Below, piece after piece: positions 17,891-27,072 of a DNA stretch of 62,138 bases (positions are counted from its first letter, which is position 1; every line of letters begins with the position of its first letter). Where the stretch lies: NCBI GenBank assembly GCA_024762675.1, contig JANTGZ010000004.1, positions 1-62,138 on the forward strand, given 5' to 3'. The notes beneath the pieces were generated by a model. It was given only the letters and a program-made list of their open reading frames with translations. It was not told the origin of the DNA and ran no database searches. This DNA comes from Thermodesulfobacteriota bacterium (GTDB lineage: Bacteria; Desulfobacterota; Anaeroferrophillalia; Anaeroferrophillales; Tharpellaceae). The translations under genes were made by a program, and so were the position numbers.

Positions 17891-19324
17891 GTGCAGATAT
17901 ATAATTCGCTGAACCGTCGTAAAGAGGAATTTGTTCCACTAGAGTCCGGTAAGATCGGCATCTATGCCTGCGGGGTAACTGTTTATGATCTCTGCCATAT
18001 CGGCCACGCTCGTTCGCTGGTGGTCTTTGATGTGATCTACCGTTACCTTAAATATAGGGGGTACGATGTCAACTTTGTTCGCAACTTCACCGATATTGAT
18101 GATAAGATCATCAAGCGCTCAAATGAGCGCGGTATCACCTGGAAAGCTCTGGCCGAACAATATATAGATGAGTTCTATAAGGATATGGATCGCCTCGGAC
18201 TGCTTAAGCCGACTCATGAGCCGCGGGCGACTGACCATATTGAAGAGATTGTCAAGCTGGTACAAAAGCTTGAAGAGAAGGGGCTGGCTTACGAGGTTGA
18301 CGGTGATGTTTACTACCGTTTGCAACGTTTTAAGGGTTATGGCAAGCTCTCCGGAAAAAACGTTGACGATCTTCTCTCTGGAGCCCGGGTTGAAGTCGAT
18401 GATCGCAAAGAGTCGCCGCTCGACTTTGCTTTATGGAAACGCAGTAAAGCCGATGAACCGAGCTGGCCCAGCCCTTGGGGTGAGGGGCGCCCCGGCTGGC
18501 ATATCGAGTGCTCGGCTATGAGTCAGAAGTTTCTCGGCGACACTTTTGATATTCATGGCGGGGGTAAGGATCTGGTTTTTCCCCACCATGAGAATGAGAT
18601 AGCTCAGTCGGAAGGGGCTAGCGGCAAACCCCTGGCTCACTATTGGGTGCATAACGGTTTTGTCAATATCGATCAGGAGAAGATGTCAAAATCGTTGGGA
18701 AATTTTCTGACTATTCGTGAATTGCTTGAAGAGTGCCATCCGGAAGTTTTACGTTTTTTTGTGGTTGCCAGCCACTATCGTTCACCGATCGATTTTTCTC
18801 AGGAGAGTGTGACGGTTGCAGCCGCCGGTTTGGAACGGCTCTATCACTCCCTGGATCGGCTTTTGGAAAAAGCGGCCGGTTCTGTGGCGGCTGAATCGTG
18901 TTCTCTGGACGAAAAGATTGAAGCCTGGCGTCAGGATTTTATTGTTGCAATGGATGATGATTTTAACAGTGCCGCAGCGGTTGCGGTTCTTTTTGATGCC
19001 AGCAAGGAGATTAATCGTTGGCTTGATGAAGAGACGAAGGCGATTGCCCCTCAGGCGGCAGCCCGGGTTGCCGGGTTTTTGCGAGAGCTCGGTGGCACTT
19101 TGGGTTTGCTTCAGGAGAATCCGCGTGGTTTCCTCCAGAGAACAACCGGTAAAGGCAATGATCAACTGGATGTAGAAGAAATTGAGGGTTTGATTGTCGG
19201 GCGTGCCACCGCCCGCAAAGAGCGCAACTGGGCCGAAGCCGATCGCATTCGGGATCTCCTTGATGCCAAAGGAGTAGTTCTGAAGGACTCGGCTGAGGGG
19301 ACTAAATGGCAGCGCAAAAGATGA
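17891..19324 (+). CDS. cysS: Cysteinyl-tRNA synthetase
   Basis: A 477-residue class I synthetase that charges tRNA-Cys. The HIGH motif (CHIGHARS) and KMSKS motif (QEKMSKSLGNF) are intact, as are the zinc-binding Cys/His positions (YACGVTVYD, HIECSAMS, HHENEIAQSE). The length is normal. It starts with GTG at 17891 after GGGAGAGG. Its stop is 88 nt before tRNA-Val and it has its own consensus promoter. Confidence 0.97.
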   Translation: MQIYNSLNRRKEEFVPLESGKIGIYACGVTVYDLCHIGHARSLVVFDVIYRYLKYRGYDVNFVRNFTDIDDKIIKRSNERGITWKALAEQYIDEFYKDMDRLGLLKPTHEPRATDHIEEIVKLVQKLEEKGLAYEVDGDVYYRLQRFKGYGKLSGKNVDDLLSGARVEVDDRKESPLDFALWKRSKADEPSWPSPWGEGRPGWHIECSAMSQKFLGDTFDIHGGGKDLVFPHHENEIAQSEGASGKPLAHYWVHNGFVNIDQEKMSKSLGNFLTIRELLEECHPEVLRFFVVASHYRSPIDFSQESVTVAAAGLERLYHSLDRLLEKAAGSVAAESCSLDEKIEAWRQDFIVAMDDDFNSAAAVAVLFDASKEINRWLDEETKAIAPQAAARVAGFLRELGGTLGLLQENPRGFLQRTTGKGNDQLDVEEIEGLIVGRATARKERNWAEADRIRDLLDAKGVVLKDSAEGTKWQRKR

Positions 19325-19412
19325 TGGCAACGTAAAAAACCTTGACATTGGCGGGTAAAATTGGTAACTAGCTCTCCCGCCGCTATCAATCGGCAAAAGC
19401 ACCAGTAATTGT

Positions 19413-19487
19413 AGGCGCATAGCTCAGGGGGAGAGCGCTACCTTGACACGGTAGAAGTCGGCGGTTCAAATCCGCCTGTGCCTACCA
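19413..19487 (+). tRNA. tRNA-Val(GAC)
   Basis: A 75-nt tRNA with encoded CCA. The acceptor AGGCGCA pairs with TGTGCCT (one G-U). The anticodon stem CTACC/GGTAG encloses TTGACAC, giving anticodon GAC. A TTGACA at 19342-19347 with a weak -10 (TAACTA) 17 nt later is a possible promoter. A region of about 150 bp after it (19488-19634) shows no structure I recognise before thrS. Confidence 0.97.
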
Positions 19488-19634
19488 CGAAAATCTGTTA
19501 GAGGTGTCACGGTCGGCGGGTTTTAATCTGCGGATGCTAAGTGGCGCCTCTATTTTTGTTTCTTGATGGCGTCGTAAAAAAGTTTCGATGACTTTTTGCG
19601 AACACCTCAAATTTGACTAAATAAATTAAATTCT

Positions 19635-21599
19635 ATGCTGACCCTCCACTTATCTGATGACTCTCCGGCTTTGTCGCTTGTTGCTGACGACAAAACCCTG
19701 CTTGAGCATATTGCCGAGCAGGACAAGTCTCGTTTGCGTGAAGTTGTGGCAGCGCGAATTGGTGGAAATCTGGTTGATCTCCAGAGCCTGCCCGCGGATG
19801 GTGATGAAGTTTTTCTGGTGGAGAAAGACTCGGCTGAAGGGCTTGAAATCCTGCGCCATAGTGCGGCCCATCTCATGGCCGAAGCGGTGCAAGTTCTTTT
19901 CCCCGATGCAAAGGTGACCATCGGCCCCGCCATTAAGGATGGTTTTTACTACGATTTTGATATCGAAAACCCCTTTACGCCGGAAGATCTGCGGGCCATT
20001 GAGAAGCAGATGAAAGCCCAGATCAAGAAGGGACGAACCTTTGTTCGTCGTGAAGTTGGGCGTCAGGAGGCGATAGAACTTTTTGCCGGCATGGGTGAAG
20101 AGTACAAGGTTGAGTTGATCAAAGATCTACCCGAAAGTGAAACCCTTTCGCTTTACCAGAGTGGAGATTTTGTTGATCTTTGCCGGGGGCCGCATTTGCC
20201 CAGTGCCTCCTACCTGAAAGGTGGTTTCAAGTTGTTGAGTGTCGCCGGGGCATATTGGCGAGGTGACGAAAAGAACCGCATGTTGCAGCGGATCTACGGT
20301 ACTGCATTTGCCGACAAAGAGGCTTTACAAAAGCATCTTTTCCTGATTGAAGAGGCCAAAAAACGGGATCATCGTAAACTGGGCAAGGAGCTCGACCTCT
20401 TTAGCATTCAGGATGAGGCCGGAGCCGGTTTTGTGATTTGGCACCCCAAAGGAGCCCTTTTACGAACCATCCTTGAGGATTACGAAAAACGTCAGCATCT
20501 TAAAAATGGCTATCAGATTGTCATGGGCCCCCAGATGCTTAAGGCCGATCTCTGGAAGCGGTCGGGTCACTTTGAGAATTATCGGGAAAATATGTATTTT
20601 ACCCGGATCAAAGATGATTCTGCCGACGGTGGCGAGGGACAGGAGTACGGCATTAAGCCGATGAACTGTTTGGCTCATATGCTGATTTATAACTCGCATC
20701 TGCGCAGCTACCGGGATTTGCCGTTAAGATACTTTGAGCTTGGAACCGTGCATCGGCATGAGCCTTCCGGAGTTTTGCATGGTTTGATGCGGGTGCGTTG
20801 TTTTACTCAGGATGATGCTCATATTATCTGCACTCCGGAGCAACTTCAAGAGGAGATTACCGGAATCCTCGAATTTGTTGCAGAAGTCATGGATCTCTTT
20901 GGCTTTTCCTACTCTCTGGAACTCAGTACCCGGCCCGAGGAGAAATCTATCGGCAGTGATGTCGATTGGGAGCGGGCTACCCAGGCTTTGATTCAGGCCC
21001 TGGCGGAGAACCAGCTTGAATATGAAATTAATGCCGGAGATGGAGCTTTTTACGGACCAAAGATTGATGTCAAACTCAAAGATGCGTTGGGGCGAGAATG
21101 GCAGTGTGCCACTATTCAGGCTGATTTTACCTTGCCTGATCGATTTGATTTGAGCTATATAGGCGCGGATGGTGAAAAACACCGACCGGTTATGCTGCAT
21201 CGGGTTATCTTGGGTTCGATTGAGCGCTTTATCGGTATTTTGATTGAGCATTACGCCGGCGCATTTCCGCTGTGGCTGGCTCCCGAGCAGGTTCGGATTC
21301 TGACGGTGACTGATGCCCATAATGAATATGGGGTACAAGTAGGTAAAGCCTTACAGGATGCCGGTATCCGTGTCGAAACCGATTTGCGTAATGAAAAACT
21401 GGGTAAGAAAATCCGTGAAGCCCAGCTCGAAAAGATACCTTATATGTTGGTTATTGGTGATCAGGAGGTTTCATCCCGGACTGTGGCTCCACGTTTACGC
21501 AAGCAGGGTGAGACTCTTGAAACGATGAGTGTTGAAAATTTTATTTCCCACTTGAAAGATGAATTGAAAGTAGTTTTAGGAGGTTCCCATAGCTGCTGA
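19635..21599 (+). CDS. thrS: Threonyl-tRNA synthetase
   Basis: A 654-residue class II synthetase. In order: a TGS domain (residues about 1-60), the editing/SAD domain with [12 protein letters not shown], the catalytic core with [10 protein letters not shown], motif 2 around [17 protein letters not shown], motif 3 ([18 protein letters not shown]), and the anticodon-binding domain. It heads the conserved thrS-infC-rpmI-rplT-pheST-ihfA cluster. Its last 11 nt overlap infC, and the infC ribosome site lies inside it, so the two are translationally coupled. Confidence 0.97.
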   Translation: MLTLHLSDDSPALSLVADDKTLLEHIAEQDKSRLREVVAARIGGNLVDLQSLPADGDEVFLVEKDSAEGLEILRHSAAHLMAEAVQVLFPDAKVTIGPAIKDGFYYDFDIENPFTPEDLRAIEKQMKAQIKKGRTFVRREVGRQEAIELFAGMGEEYKVELIKDLPESETLSLYQSGDFVDLCRGPHLPSASYLKGGFKLLSVAGAYWRGDEKNRMLQRIYGTAFADKEALQKHLFLIEEAKKRDHRKLGKELDLFSIQDEAGAGFVIWHPKGALLRTILEDYEKRQHLKNGYQIVMGPQMLKADLWKRSGHFENYRENMYFTRIKDDSADGGEGQEYGIKPMNCLAHMLIYNSHLRSYRDLPLRYFELGTVHRHEPSGVLHGLMRVRCFTQDDAHIICTPEQLQEEITGILEFVAEVMDLFGFSYSLELSTRPEEKSIGSDVDWERATQALIQALAENQLEYEINAGDGAFYGPKIDVKLKDALGREWQCATIQADFTLPDRFDLSYIGADGEKHRPVMLHRVILGSIERFIGILIEHYAGAFPLWLAPEQVRILTVTDAHNEYGVQVGKALQDAGIRVETDLRNEKLGKKIREAQLEKIPYMLVIGDQEVSSRTVAPRLRKQGETLETMSVENFISHLKDELKVVLGGSHSC

Positions 21600-22110
21600 A
21601 AAAGTAAGAGTCAATCGTCAGATTAGGATTTCTCAGGTCAGGCTCATCGGTGATGCCGGAGAGCAGGTAGGAGTAATTGATACTCAAGAAGCTTTGGCTT
21701 ACGCCGAAGAGCGGGGGCTTGATCTGGTTGAGGTCTCTCCTCACGCCAGTCCTCCGGTCTGCAAGGTGATGGATTACGGGAAATTTAAATATCAAGAGAG
21801 TAAAAGAGCCCAGGAGGCCAAGAAAAAACAGACCGTAATCCAGGTTAAGGAGATCAAAATGCGGCCTGGGACTGATGTTCATGATCTTGAGGTCAAGATC
21901 AGGAACATTGTTCGTTTCCTTGAGTCCGGTGACAAGGTCAAAGTAACCATTCGTTTTCGTGGTCGGGAGATGGCCTACACCGATCAGGGCTATGACTTGT
22001 TGGTCAAGGTGGCCGAGCGGGTCAAGGAGTATGGTGTAGTAGAGCAGCATGCCAAACGTGAGGGGCGCCAGTTGATGATGGTATTGGGGCCGGTTAAAAA
22101 AGCGAAATAG
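21589..22110 (+). CDS. infC: Translation initiation factor IF-3 with AUA start
   Basis: A 173-residue IF-3, which keeps ribosomal subunits apart and proofreads the start codon. The N domain begins with [14 protein letters not shown]; the linker and C domain ([15 protein letters not shown], then [21 protein letters not shown]) are complete. An AGGAGG sits 5 nt upstream of an ATA codon at 21589. The frame has a TAG stop at 21577 and no ATG, GTG or TTG that would keep the conserved N domain; the first ATG (21694) would delete 35 residues. Rare AUU/AUC/AUA starts in infC are the known basis of its autoregulation, so AUA is very likely the real start. Confidence 0.92.
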   Translation: MAAEKVRVNRQIRISQVRLIGDAGEQVGVIDTQEALAYAEERGLDLVEVSPHASPPVCKVMDYGKFKYQESKRAQEAKKKQTVIQVKEIKMRPGTDVHDLEVKIRNIVRFLESGDKVKVTIRFRGREMAYTDQGYDLLVKVAERVKEYGVVEQHAKREGRQLMMVLGPVKKAK

Positions 22111-22143
22111 ATTGAAATATAAATCCTAGGAGTAAAAAAGATC

Positions 22144-22341
22144 ATGCCGAAAATGAAATCGAATAGTGGTGCCAAGAAGCGTTTTAAGGTCACCGGAACA
22201 GGTAAAGTGGTTCGTCGGAAAGCTTATGCCAGCCATCTGCTGAATTGTAAAAGTCGTAAAAGAAAGCGTAATCTTCGCAAAGCGACACTGGTCGACAGTG
22301 CCAATCAGCGCGGCATAAGCCGTATGTTGCCCTATCTTTAA
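22144..22341 (+). CDS. rpmI: 50S ribosomal protein L35
   Basis: A 65-residue, very basic protein of standard length with the L35 signature (MPKMKSNSGAKKRFKVTGTG). It lies 33 nt after infC with AGGAGT upstream of the ATG. It is part of the large ribosomal subunit and the usual infC-rpmI-rplT unit. Confidence 0.97.
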   Translation: MPKMKSNSGAKKRFKVTGTGKVVRRKAYASHLLNCKSRKRKRNLRKATLVDSANQRGISRMLPYL

Positions 22342-22401
22342 TAAAAGAAGTGTGTAGTCAGATTAGTAGGTTTGAAGATTCCAAACCAGGAGTTATGAGA
22401 A

Positions 22402-22761
22402 ATGCCAAGAGTAAAAGGTGGGTTTAAAGCCCGCAGAAAACATAAAAAAGTATTGAAGTTGGCCAAAGGGTATCGCGGCGGCCGTAGTAAACTCTTTCGC
22501 AGTGCGGTAGAGACTGTCGATCGGGCCTTGAACTACGCCTACCGTGACCGGCGGGTTCGGAAACGTGATTTCCGACGTCTTTGGATTATACGCATAAATG
22601 CGGCAGCCCGTCTGCACGGTCTTTCCTACAGTCGTTTTATCGCTGGTTTAACCCAGGCGAAAGTTGAAGTTGATCGTAAAATTCTGGCCGACATTGCGGT
22701 CAATGATCCGGCCGCTTTCGGAAAGTATGCCGATATCGCCAGCGCTGCACTGGCTAACTGA
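22402..22761 (+). CDS. rplT: 50S ribosomal protein L20
   Basis: A 119-residue basic protein with the L20 pattern ([17 protein letters not shown], then SRFIAGL). It is an assembly protein of the 50S subunit. In many bacteria L20 binds a leader in this operon to repress itself and rpmI; the 60-nt rpmI-rplT gap and the infC-rpmI gap were scanned by eye but no clear mimic was identified. The stop is 6 nt before pheS. Confidence 0.97.
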   Translation: MPRVKGGFKARRKHKKVLKLAKGYRGGRSKLFRSAVETVDRALNYAYRDRRVRKRDFRRLWIIRINAAARLHGLSYSRFIAGLTQAKVEVDRKILADIAVNDPAAFGKYADIASAALAN

Positions 22762-22767
22762 TCGTTC

Positions 22768-23784
22768 ATGGAAGACCGTTTGCAGGGCTTACTGACTGAG
22801 GCTCGATCGTTAATCGGGGAAGCCACATCTCTTGATGAGATTGAAACTTTACGGGTTAATATTCTTGGTCGTAAAGGGACTCTGACGGCGCTCTTGAAGG
22901 GGTTGGCCGATCTGCCGCCCGAGCAGAAGCCGGTGCTGGGTAAACTTGCCAACCAGATCAAAGAGCAGATTTTGGCCGTTCTGGAGGATGCTCGCCGTGT
23001 TCTGGGGGAGGCTGAGCAACAGCGCCGGACCGTTGAAGGGGCAGTTGATGTGACTTTGCCCGGACGGCGTCTGCCGGCTGGTGGTACTCACCCGATAACC
23101 CGAGTGACCGATGATGTTTGTGCCATTTTTAAGCGTTTGGGTTTCAGCGTTGCCCAGGGCCCCGAGATTGAACTGGACTACTACAATTTCGAGGCCTTAA
23201 ATATCCCCAAAGATCATCCCGCCCGCCAGATGCAGGATACATTTTATGTCTCTGACGATGTCGTCCTGCGTACTCATACCTCACCGGTTCAGGTGAGGGT
23301 CATGGAAAAACAGCAGCCGCCGGTCAAGGTTGTTGTTCCCGGGCGGGTCTATCGCTGTGATTCTGATCTCACCCATACCCCGATGTTTGATCAAATTGAG
23401 GGACTGCTGGTCGATAAGGCAGTCACCTTTGCCGACCTTAAAGGGGTTCTGGTAGCTTTTCTTCATGCATTTTTTGGAAGTTCAGCCGGGGTTCGTTTTC
23501 GGCCCAGCTATTTTCCTTTTACCGAGCCCAGTGCCGAAGTTGATATCGAATGTGTGATGTGCAAAGGCAAAGGTTGCAGGGTCTGCGGCCAGACCGGTTG
23601 GCTTGAGATCTTAGGTTGCGGCATGGTTGATCCGGCGGTCTACAAATTTGTTAACTACGATCCCGAAGAGTTTACCGGTTTTGCTTTTGGTATGGGGGTT
23701 GAGCGCTTGGCCATGCTTCGCTACGGGATTGATGATCTCCGTCTCTTTTTTGCTAACGATCTGCGCTTTTTGCGGCAGTTTTAG
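22768..23784 (+). CDS. pheS: Phenylalanyl-tRNA synthetase alpha subunit
   Basis: A 338-residue class II catalytic subunit. An N-terminal coiled-coil binds tRNA; class II motif 2 (VYRCDSDLTHTPMFDQIEGL) and motif 3 (GFAFGMGVERLAMLRYGI) are intact. It also shows the Cys pairs CVMCKGKGCRVCG common in the bacterial alpha subunit. Together with PheT it forms an alpha2beta2 enzyme. The pheT start is 18 nt after its stop. Confidence 0.97.
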   Translation: MEDRLQGLLTEARSLIGEATSLDEIETLRVNILGRKGTLTALLKGLADLPPEQKPVLGKLANQIKEQILAVLEDARRVLGEAEQQRRTVEGAVDVTLPGRRLPAGGTHPITRVTDDVCAIFKRLGFSVAQGPEIELDYYNFEALNIPKDHPARQMQDTFYVSDDVVLRTHTSPVQVRVMEKQQPPVKVVVPGRVYRCDSDLTHTPMFDQIEGLLVDKAVTFADLKGVLVAFLHAFFGSSAGVRFRPSYFPFTEPSAEVDIECVMCKGKGCRVCGQTGWLEILGCGMVDPAVYKFVNYDPEEFTGFAFGMGVERLAMLRYGIDDLRLFFANDLRFLRQF

Positions 23785-23802
23785 AATTTTTCGGGTAGAT
23801 CA

Positions 23803-26211
23803 ATGCTCATAAGCTGGAATTGGATGTCCGATTTTGTCGACCTTAAAGGGATCGACCCTGAAGATGCGGCCGCACGTTTGACGATGGCGGGACTTGAGGT
23901 TGCCGCTATCAATCAGTTGTGCCCTGAGGCTCTTGAGCGGGTTGTCAGTGCGCAGATAATCGCATTGGAATCCCACCCTAAAGCCGACAAGCTATCTCTT
24001 TGTACAGTCTCTGACGGCAGAGAGCAGCTCACGATAGTCTGTGGTGCCAGCAATATGCAGTCGGGAGATTTTGTTGCCCTGGCTCCAGTTGGAACCCGCC
24101 TCCCTAACGGTTTGACCATCAAGAAGTCTAAAATTCGTGGTATTGTTTCAACCGGGATGCTCTGTTCAGCGGCTGAACTGGGCCTTGAAGAGGAGTCTGC
24201 CGGGATCATGATTTTGCCGACCGGCTCCCCTTTGGGAGAGCCGGTAGTTGATTTACTCAAATTGCAGGATACGGTTCTTGAACTGGAGATTACCCCCAAT
24301 CGCGGTGATTGTCTCAGTGTTATCGGGGTCGCCCGGGAGATGGCCGCAATCTATAAGCGGCCTTTCGTGATGCCCGAAATAAAGCTTACAGTCAGTGCCA
24401 AATCGGCATCGGATCTAGCGGCAATCGGGATCAGCGATTCGGATCTCTGTCCTCGCTACGTGGGACGCGTGGTCGAGGATATAGTTCTGGAGGAATCTCC
24501 TTTATGGTTGAAAGCTCGACTGCAGGCGGCTGGAGTTCGTTCGATCAGCAATGTTGTCGACGTAACTAACTATGTGATGCTCGAAACCGGCCAACCGTTG
24601 CACGCCTTTGACCTTGATCTTTTGGGGGGGCGTCGGATCGAGGTGCGCCGCGCCGGATCAGATAGTAGTTTTGTAACTCTGGACGGAATTGAACGGCAGA
24701 TCGATCCTGAAACCCTGATGATCTGCGATGGTCAGGGGCCGGTTGCCATTGCCGGAATCATGGGTGGGCTCAATTCCGAGATCAATCCACAAACTAGAAA
24801 TGTGCTTATCGAAAGTGCTTTTTTTCAGCCGGCTTCAATTCGTCGTTCAGCTCGTATCCTCAACTTGGGGACCGAAGCCTCATACCGCTTTGAACGCGGG
24901 GTTGATTCTCAGGCAACGGCGAGAGCCGCAGACCGGGCTGCCGAATTGTTGCAGATTCTGGCTCAAGGCCAGGTGGCCGCTGGTTCTCTCGATATCCATC
25001 CTGAGCCCAGGGTGATGCCTGAGATCTTTCTCCGGCCTTCCCAAGCTAATAAGCTCTTGGGCTTGGAACTCAATTTTGTTGAGGTCAAAGATATTCTTGA
25101 ACGTCTGCAAATTGAGATTGTTAATGAGCAAGATGACGGCTTTACCATAATTCCACCGGCTTTTCGTTTTGATCTTGAACGAGAAGTCGATCTGATTGAA
25201 GAGATTGCCCGACTCTATGGTTATGATCAGGTTCCGGTTACTGCAGCTGCGGTTTCCGACCCGGAAGTTATAGATCTGCCCGAGGTTGCCAGTTTGCGGC
25301 AGCTAAGGGAAACAATCATGGCTTATGGCTACAATGAAGCGGTTAACTATAGTTTTATCGATCCTGAAGCTGTCGCCGGTTTGCAGTTTGCGCGTGAAAG
25401 TCGTTTTTACGACTTTGTTCATTTGCGCAATCCTATAAGTTCCGAAATGGCGGTTATGCGAACCTCTCTGATTCCCGGTTTGCTGACAAATCTTAAGGAT
25501 AATTTGCGGGTTAACGTCAAGGATGTACGGCTTTTCGAGGTTGGGCGGAATTTTTACAGCCTGACCGGGCAGAAGTTGCCTTCCGAGGAGCTCTTTTTGT
25601 CCGGGGTTGCCTGTGGCCGGCGCTATCGTGATCATTTCTCCGTGCCTGAGGGAGAGGTTGATTTCTTTGATCTTAAAGGTCTTCTCGAGGAACTTGCCGC
25701 AAATTTGCACATTGAAATTAATTTTGTTGCTGATCATTATTATAAGTGCTTGACTCCGGGCCGGGCTGCCGCTATTATGCTTAATAATCAAGTGGTTGGT
25801 TGTGTCGGTCAGTTGCGTTACGAGGTTGCTGAAACCTACGGATTCGATCAGGATATACTCATTTTTGAAATCGCACTGGCGCCCTTGTTGACGGCTTCGA
25901 TGGCGACCTCAATAACCTATCAGGGGTTGGCCCGTTACCCGGCAGTTTACCGGGATTTGGCGTTCCTTGTCGAGGCTTCATTGCCGGCCGCAGAGTTGTT
26001 GGACTATATTCGAGGCCAGCATAAACTGCTGACCGGTGCAGAGGTGTTTGATGTTTTCCAGGGTGAGGCTTTGCCGGTCGGTAAAAAGAGCCTGGCCTTC
26101 AGGCTTACCTTCCAGGATATGAATAAAACCTTGACAGATAAAAAAGTAAATGCGATTATCACCAAATTAATCAAGGGGATAGAAGAGACATTTCATGGAG
26201 AAGTGCGCTGA
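23803..26211 (+). CDS. pheT: Phenylalanyl-tRNA synthetase beta subunit
   Basis: An 802-residue protein of standard length. In order: an N-terminal tRNA-binding/EMAP-like domain (SHPKADKLSLCTV), the B3/B4 editing region (NVVDVTNYVMLETGQPLHAFD), B5, the catalytic-like core and a C-terminal ferredoxin-fold anticodon-binding domain (YPAVYRDLAFLV). It works with PheS to charge tRNA-Phe and hydrolyses Tyr-tRNA-Phe. It is followed 37 nt later by ihfA. Confidence 0.97.
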   Translation: MLISWNWMSDFVDLKGIDPEDAAARLTMAGLEVAAINQLCPEALERVVSAQIIALESHPKADKLSLCTVSDGREQLTIVCGASNMQSGDFVALAPVGTRLPNGLTIKKSKIRGIVSTGMLCSAAELGLEEESAGIMILPTGSPLGEPVVDLLKLQDTVLELEITPNRGDCLSVIGVAREMAAIYKRPFVMPEIKLTVSAKSASDLAAIGISDSDLCPRYVGRVVEDIVLEESPLWLKARLQAAGVRSISNVVDVTNYVMLETGQPLHAFDLDLLGGRRIEVRRAGSDSSFVTLDGIERQIDPETLMICDGQGPVAIAGIMGGLNSEINPQTRNVLIESAFFQPASIRRSARILNLGTEASYRFERGVDSQATARAADRAAELLQILAQGQVAAGSLDIHPEPRVMPEIFLRPSQANKLLGLELNFVEVKDILERLQIEIVNEQDDGFTIIPPAFRFDLEREVDLIEEIARLYGYDQVPVTAAAVSDPEVIDLPEVASLRQLRETIMAYGYNEAVNYSFIDPEAVAGLQFARESRFYDFVHLRNPISSEMAVMRTSLIPGLLTNLKDNLRVNVKDVRLFEVGRNFYSLTGQKLPSEELFLSGVACGRRYRDHFSVPEGEVDFFDLKGLLEELAANLHIEINFVADHYYKCLTPGRAAAIMLNNQVVGCVGQLRYEVAETYGFDQDILIFEIALAPLLTASMATSITYQGLARYPAVYRDLAFLVEASLPAAELLDYIRGQHKLLTGAEVFDVFQGEALPVGKKSLAFRLTFQDMNKTLTDKKVNAIITKLIKGIEETFHGEVR

Positions 26212-26248
26212 TCAAGGCTGCTTTTCTTAAGAAAAAGGATAGAAGGCT

Positions 26249-26524
26249 ATGACTAAAGCCGATATGGTAGAGCTGGTTTATGACCGGATTGGGGTCTCGA
26301 AAAGAGAGGCCGCGCGCATAGTTGAGATGATTTTTGATCTCATCAAAGAGACGTTAGAGCGAGGTGAAAATGTCAAGATCTCCGGTTTTGGCAGTTTTAA
26401 CATCCAGCATAAGAAACCGCGCCGGGGGCGCAATCCGCAAACCGGTGAAGAGATTACCATATCAGCCCGGCGGGTCTTGAGTTTTAAGGCCAGCAATGTC
26501 TTGCGGGAACATCTTAACCCCTGA
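26249..26524 (+). CDS. ihfA: Integration host factor alpha subunit
   Basis: A 91-residue HU/IHF-family DNA-bending protein. It carries the start MTKADMVELVYDRIGVSKRE and the DNA-arm region (KKPRRGRNPQTGEEI) with the conserved Pro at the tip. Its place immediately after pheT is the standard location of ihfA, which distinguishes it from HU. IHF bends DNA at promoters and replication or recombination sites. Confidence 0.95.
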   Translation: MTKADMVELVYDRIGVSKREAARIVEMIFDLIKETLERGENVKISGFGSFNIQHKKPRRGRNPQTGEEITISARRVLSFKASNVLREHLNP

Positions 26525-26581
26525 TTTTATCGATAGCAGTGACTGGGAGCCGGCCTGTACAAGGCTTGGCGAGAGAGGCAG

Positions 26582-26938
26582 ATGGCCTCAGAAGAGAGGA
26601 TACCGGAAAAACTCTTTTTTCGTATAGGTGAGGCGAGCCGCATTGTCGGAGTCAAACCATATGTTCTGCGCTATTGGGAGAAAGAGTTTGATCTTGTAAA
26701 GCCTGAAAAAAGCAGTACAAAACAACGCCTCTACCGGCGCCAAGACGTCGTTCTTCTTTGTGAGATAAGACGTCTTTTGCACGAAGAGCGCTATACTATC
26801 GAAGGAACCAAAAAAAGATTAAAAAAGTTGCAGACTCAGTCGCTACAAGCCTCGTCTGAGGAGGGCTGCCTGGCTCAGCTAAAGAATGAACTGCTCGCCG
26901 TACGGGCCATGATATGCAACTATAGTAAAGAAGAGTGA
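26582..26938 (+). CDS. MerR-family transcriptional regulator
   Basis: A 118-residue protein with an N-terminal MerR winged helix ([20 protein letters not shown], then the wing with the WE(K)E segment) and a short helical tail. There are no metal-binding cysteines of the MerR/CueR type, so the effector is unknown. A small MerR-like gene after ihfA is a recurrent arrangement in Desulfobacterota and other proteobacteria. It lies 57 nt after ihfA and just 4 nt before tRNA-Pro, so a promoter for the tRNA may sit inside it. Confidence 0.85.
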   Translation: MASEERIPEKLFFRIGEASRIVGVKPYVLRYWEKEFDLVKPEKSSTKQRLYRRQDVVLLCEIRRLLHEERYTIEGTKKRLKKLQTQSLQASSEEGCLAQLKNELLAVRAMICNYSKEE

Positions 26939-26942
26939 AAAA

Positions 26943-27019
26943 CGGGACGTAGCGCAGCCTGGTAGCGTACCTGAATGGGGTTCAGGTGGTCGGAGGTTCA
27001 AATCCTCTCGTCCCGACCA
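26943..27019 (+). tRNA. tRNA-Pro(GGG)
   Basis: A 77-nt tRNA with encoded CCA. The acceptor CGGGACG pairs with CGTCCCG. The anticodon stem CCTGA/TCAGG encloses ATGGGGT, giving anticodon GGG. Confidence 0.97.
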
Positions 27020-27026
27020 GATATCT

Positions 27027-27064
27027 TAAGGGGTTACGGATTATTCCGTAACCCCTTTTTTTTT
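27027..27064 (+). terminator. Rho-independent terminator after tRNA-Pro
   Basis: A 13-bp stem (AAGGGGTTACGGA with TCCGTAACCCCTT) and TTAT loop is followed by a T run. It ends just before the convergent DUF2235 gene. Confidence 0.92.
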
Positions 27065-27072
27065 ATATTATC

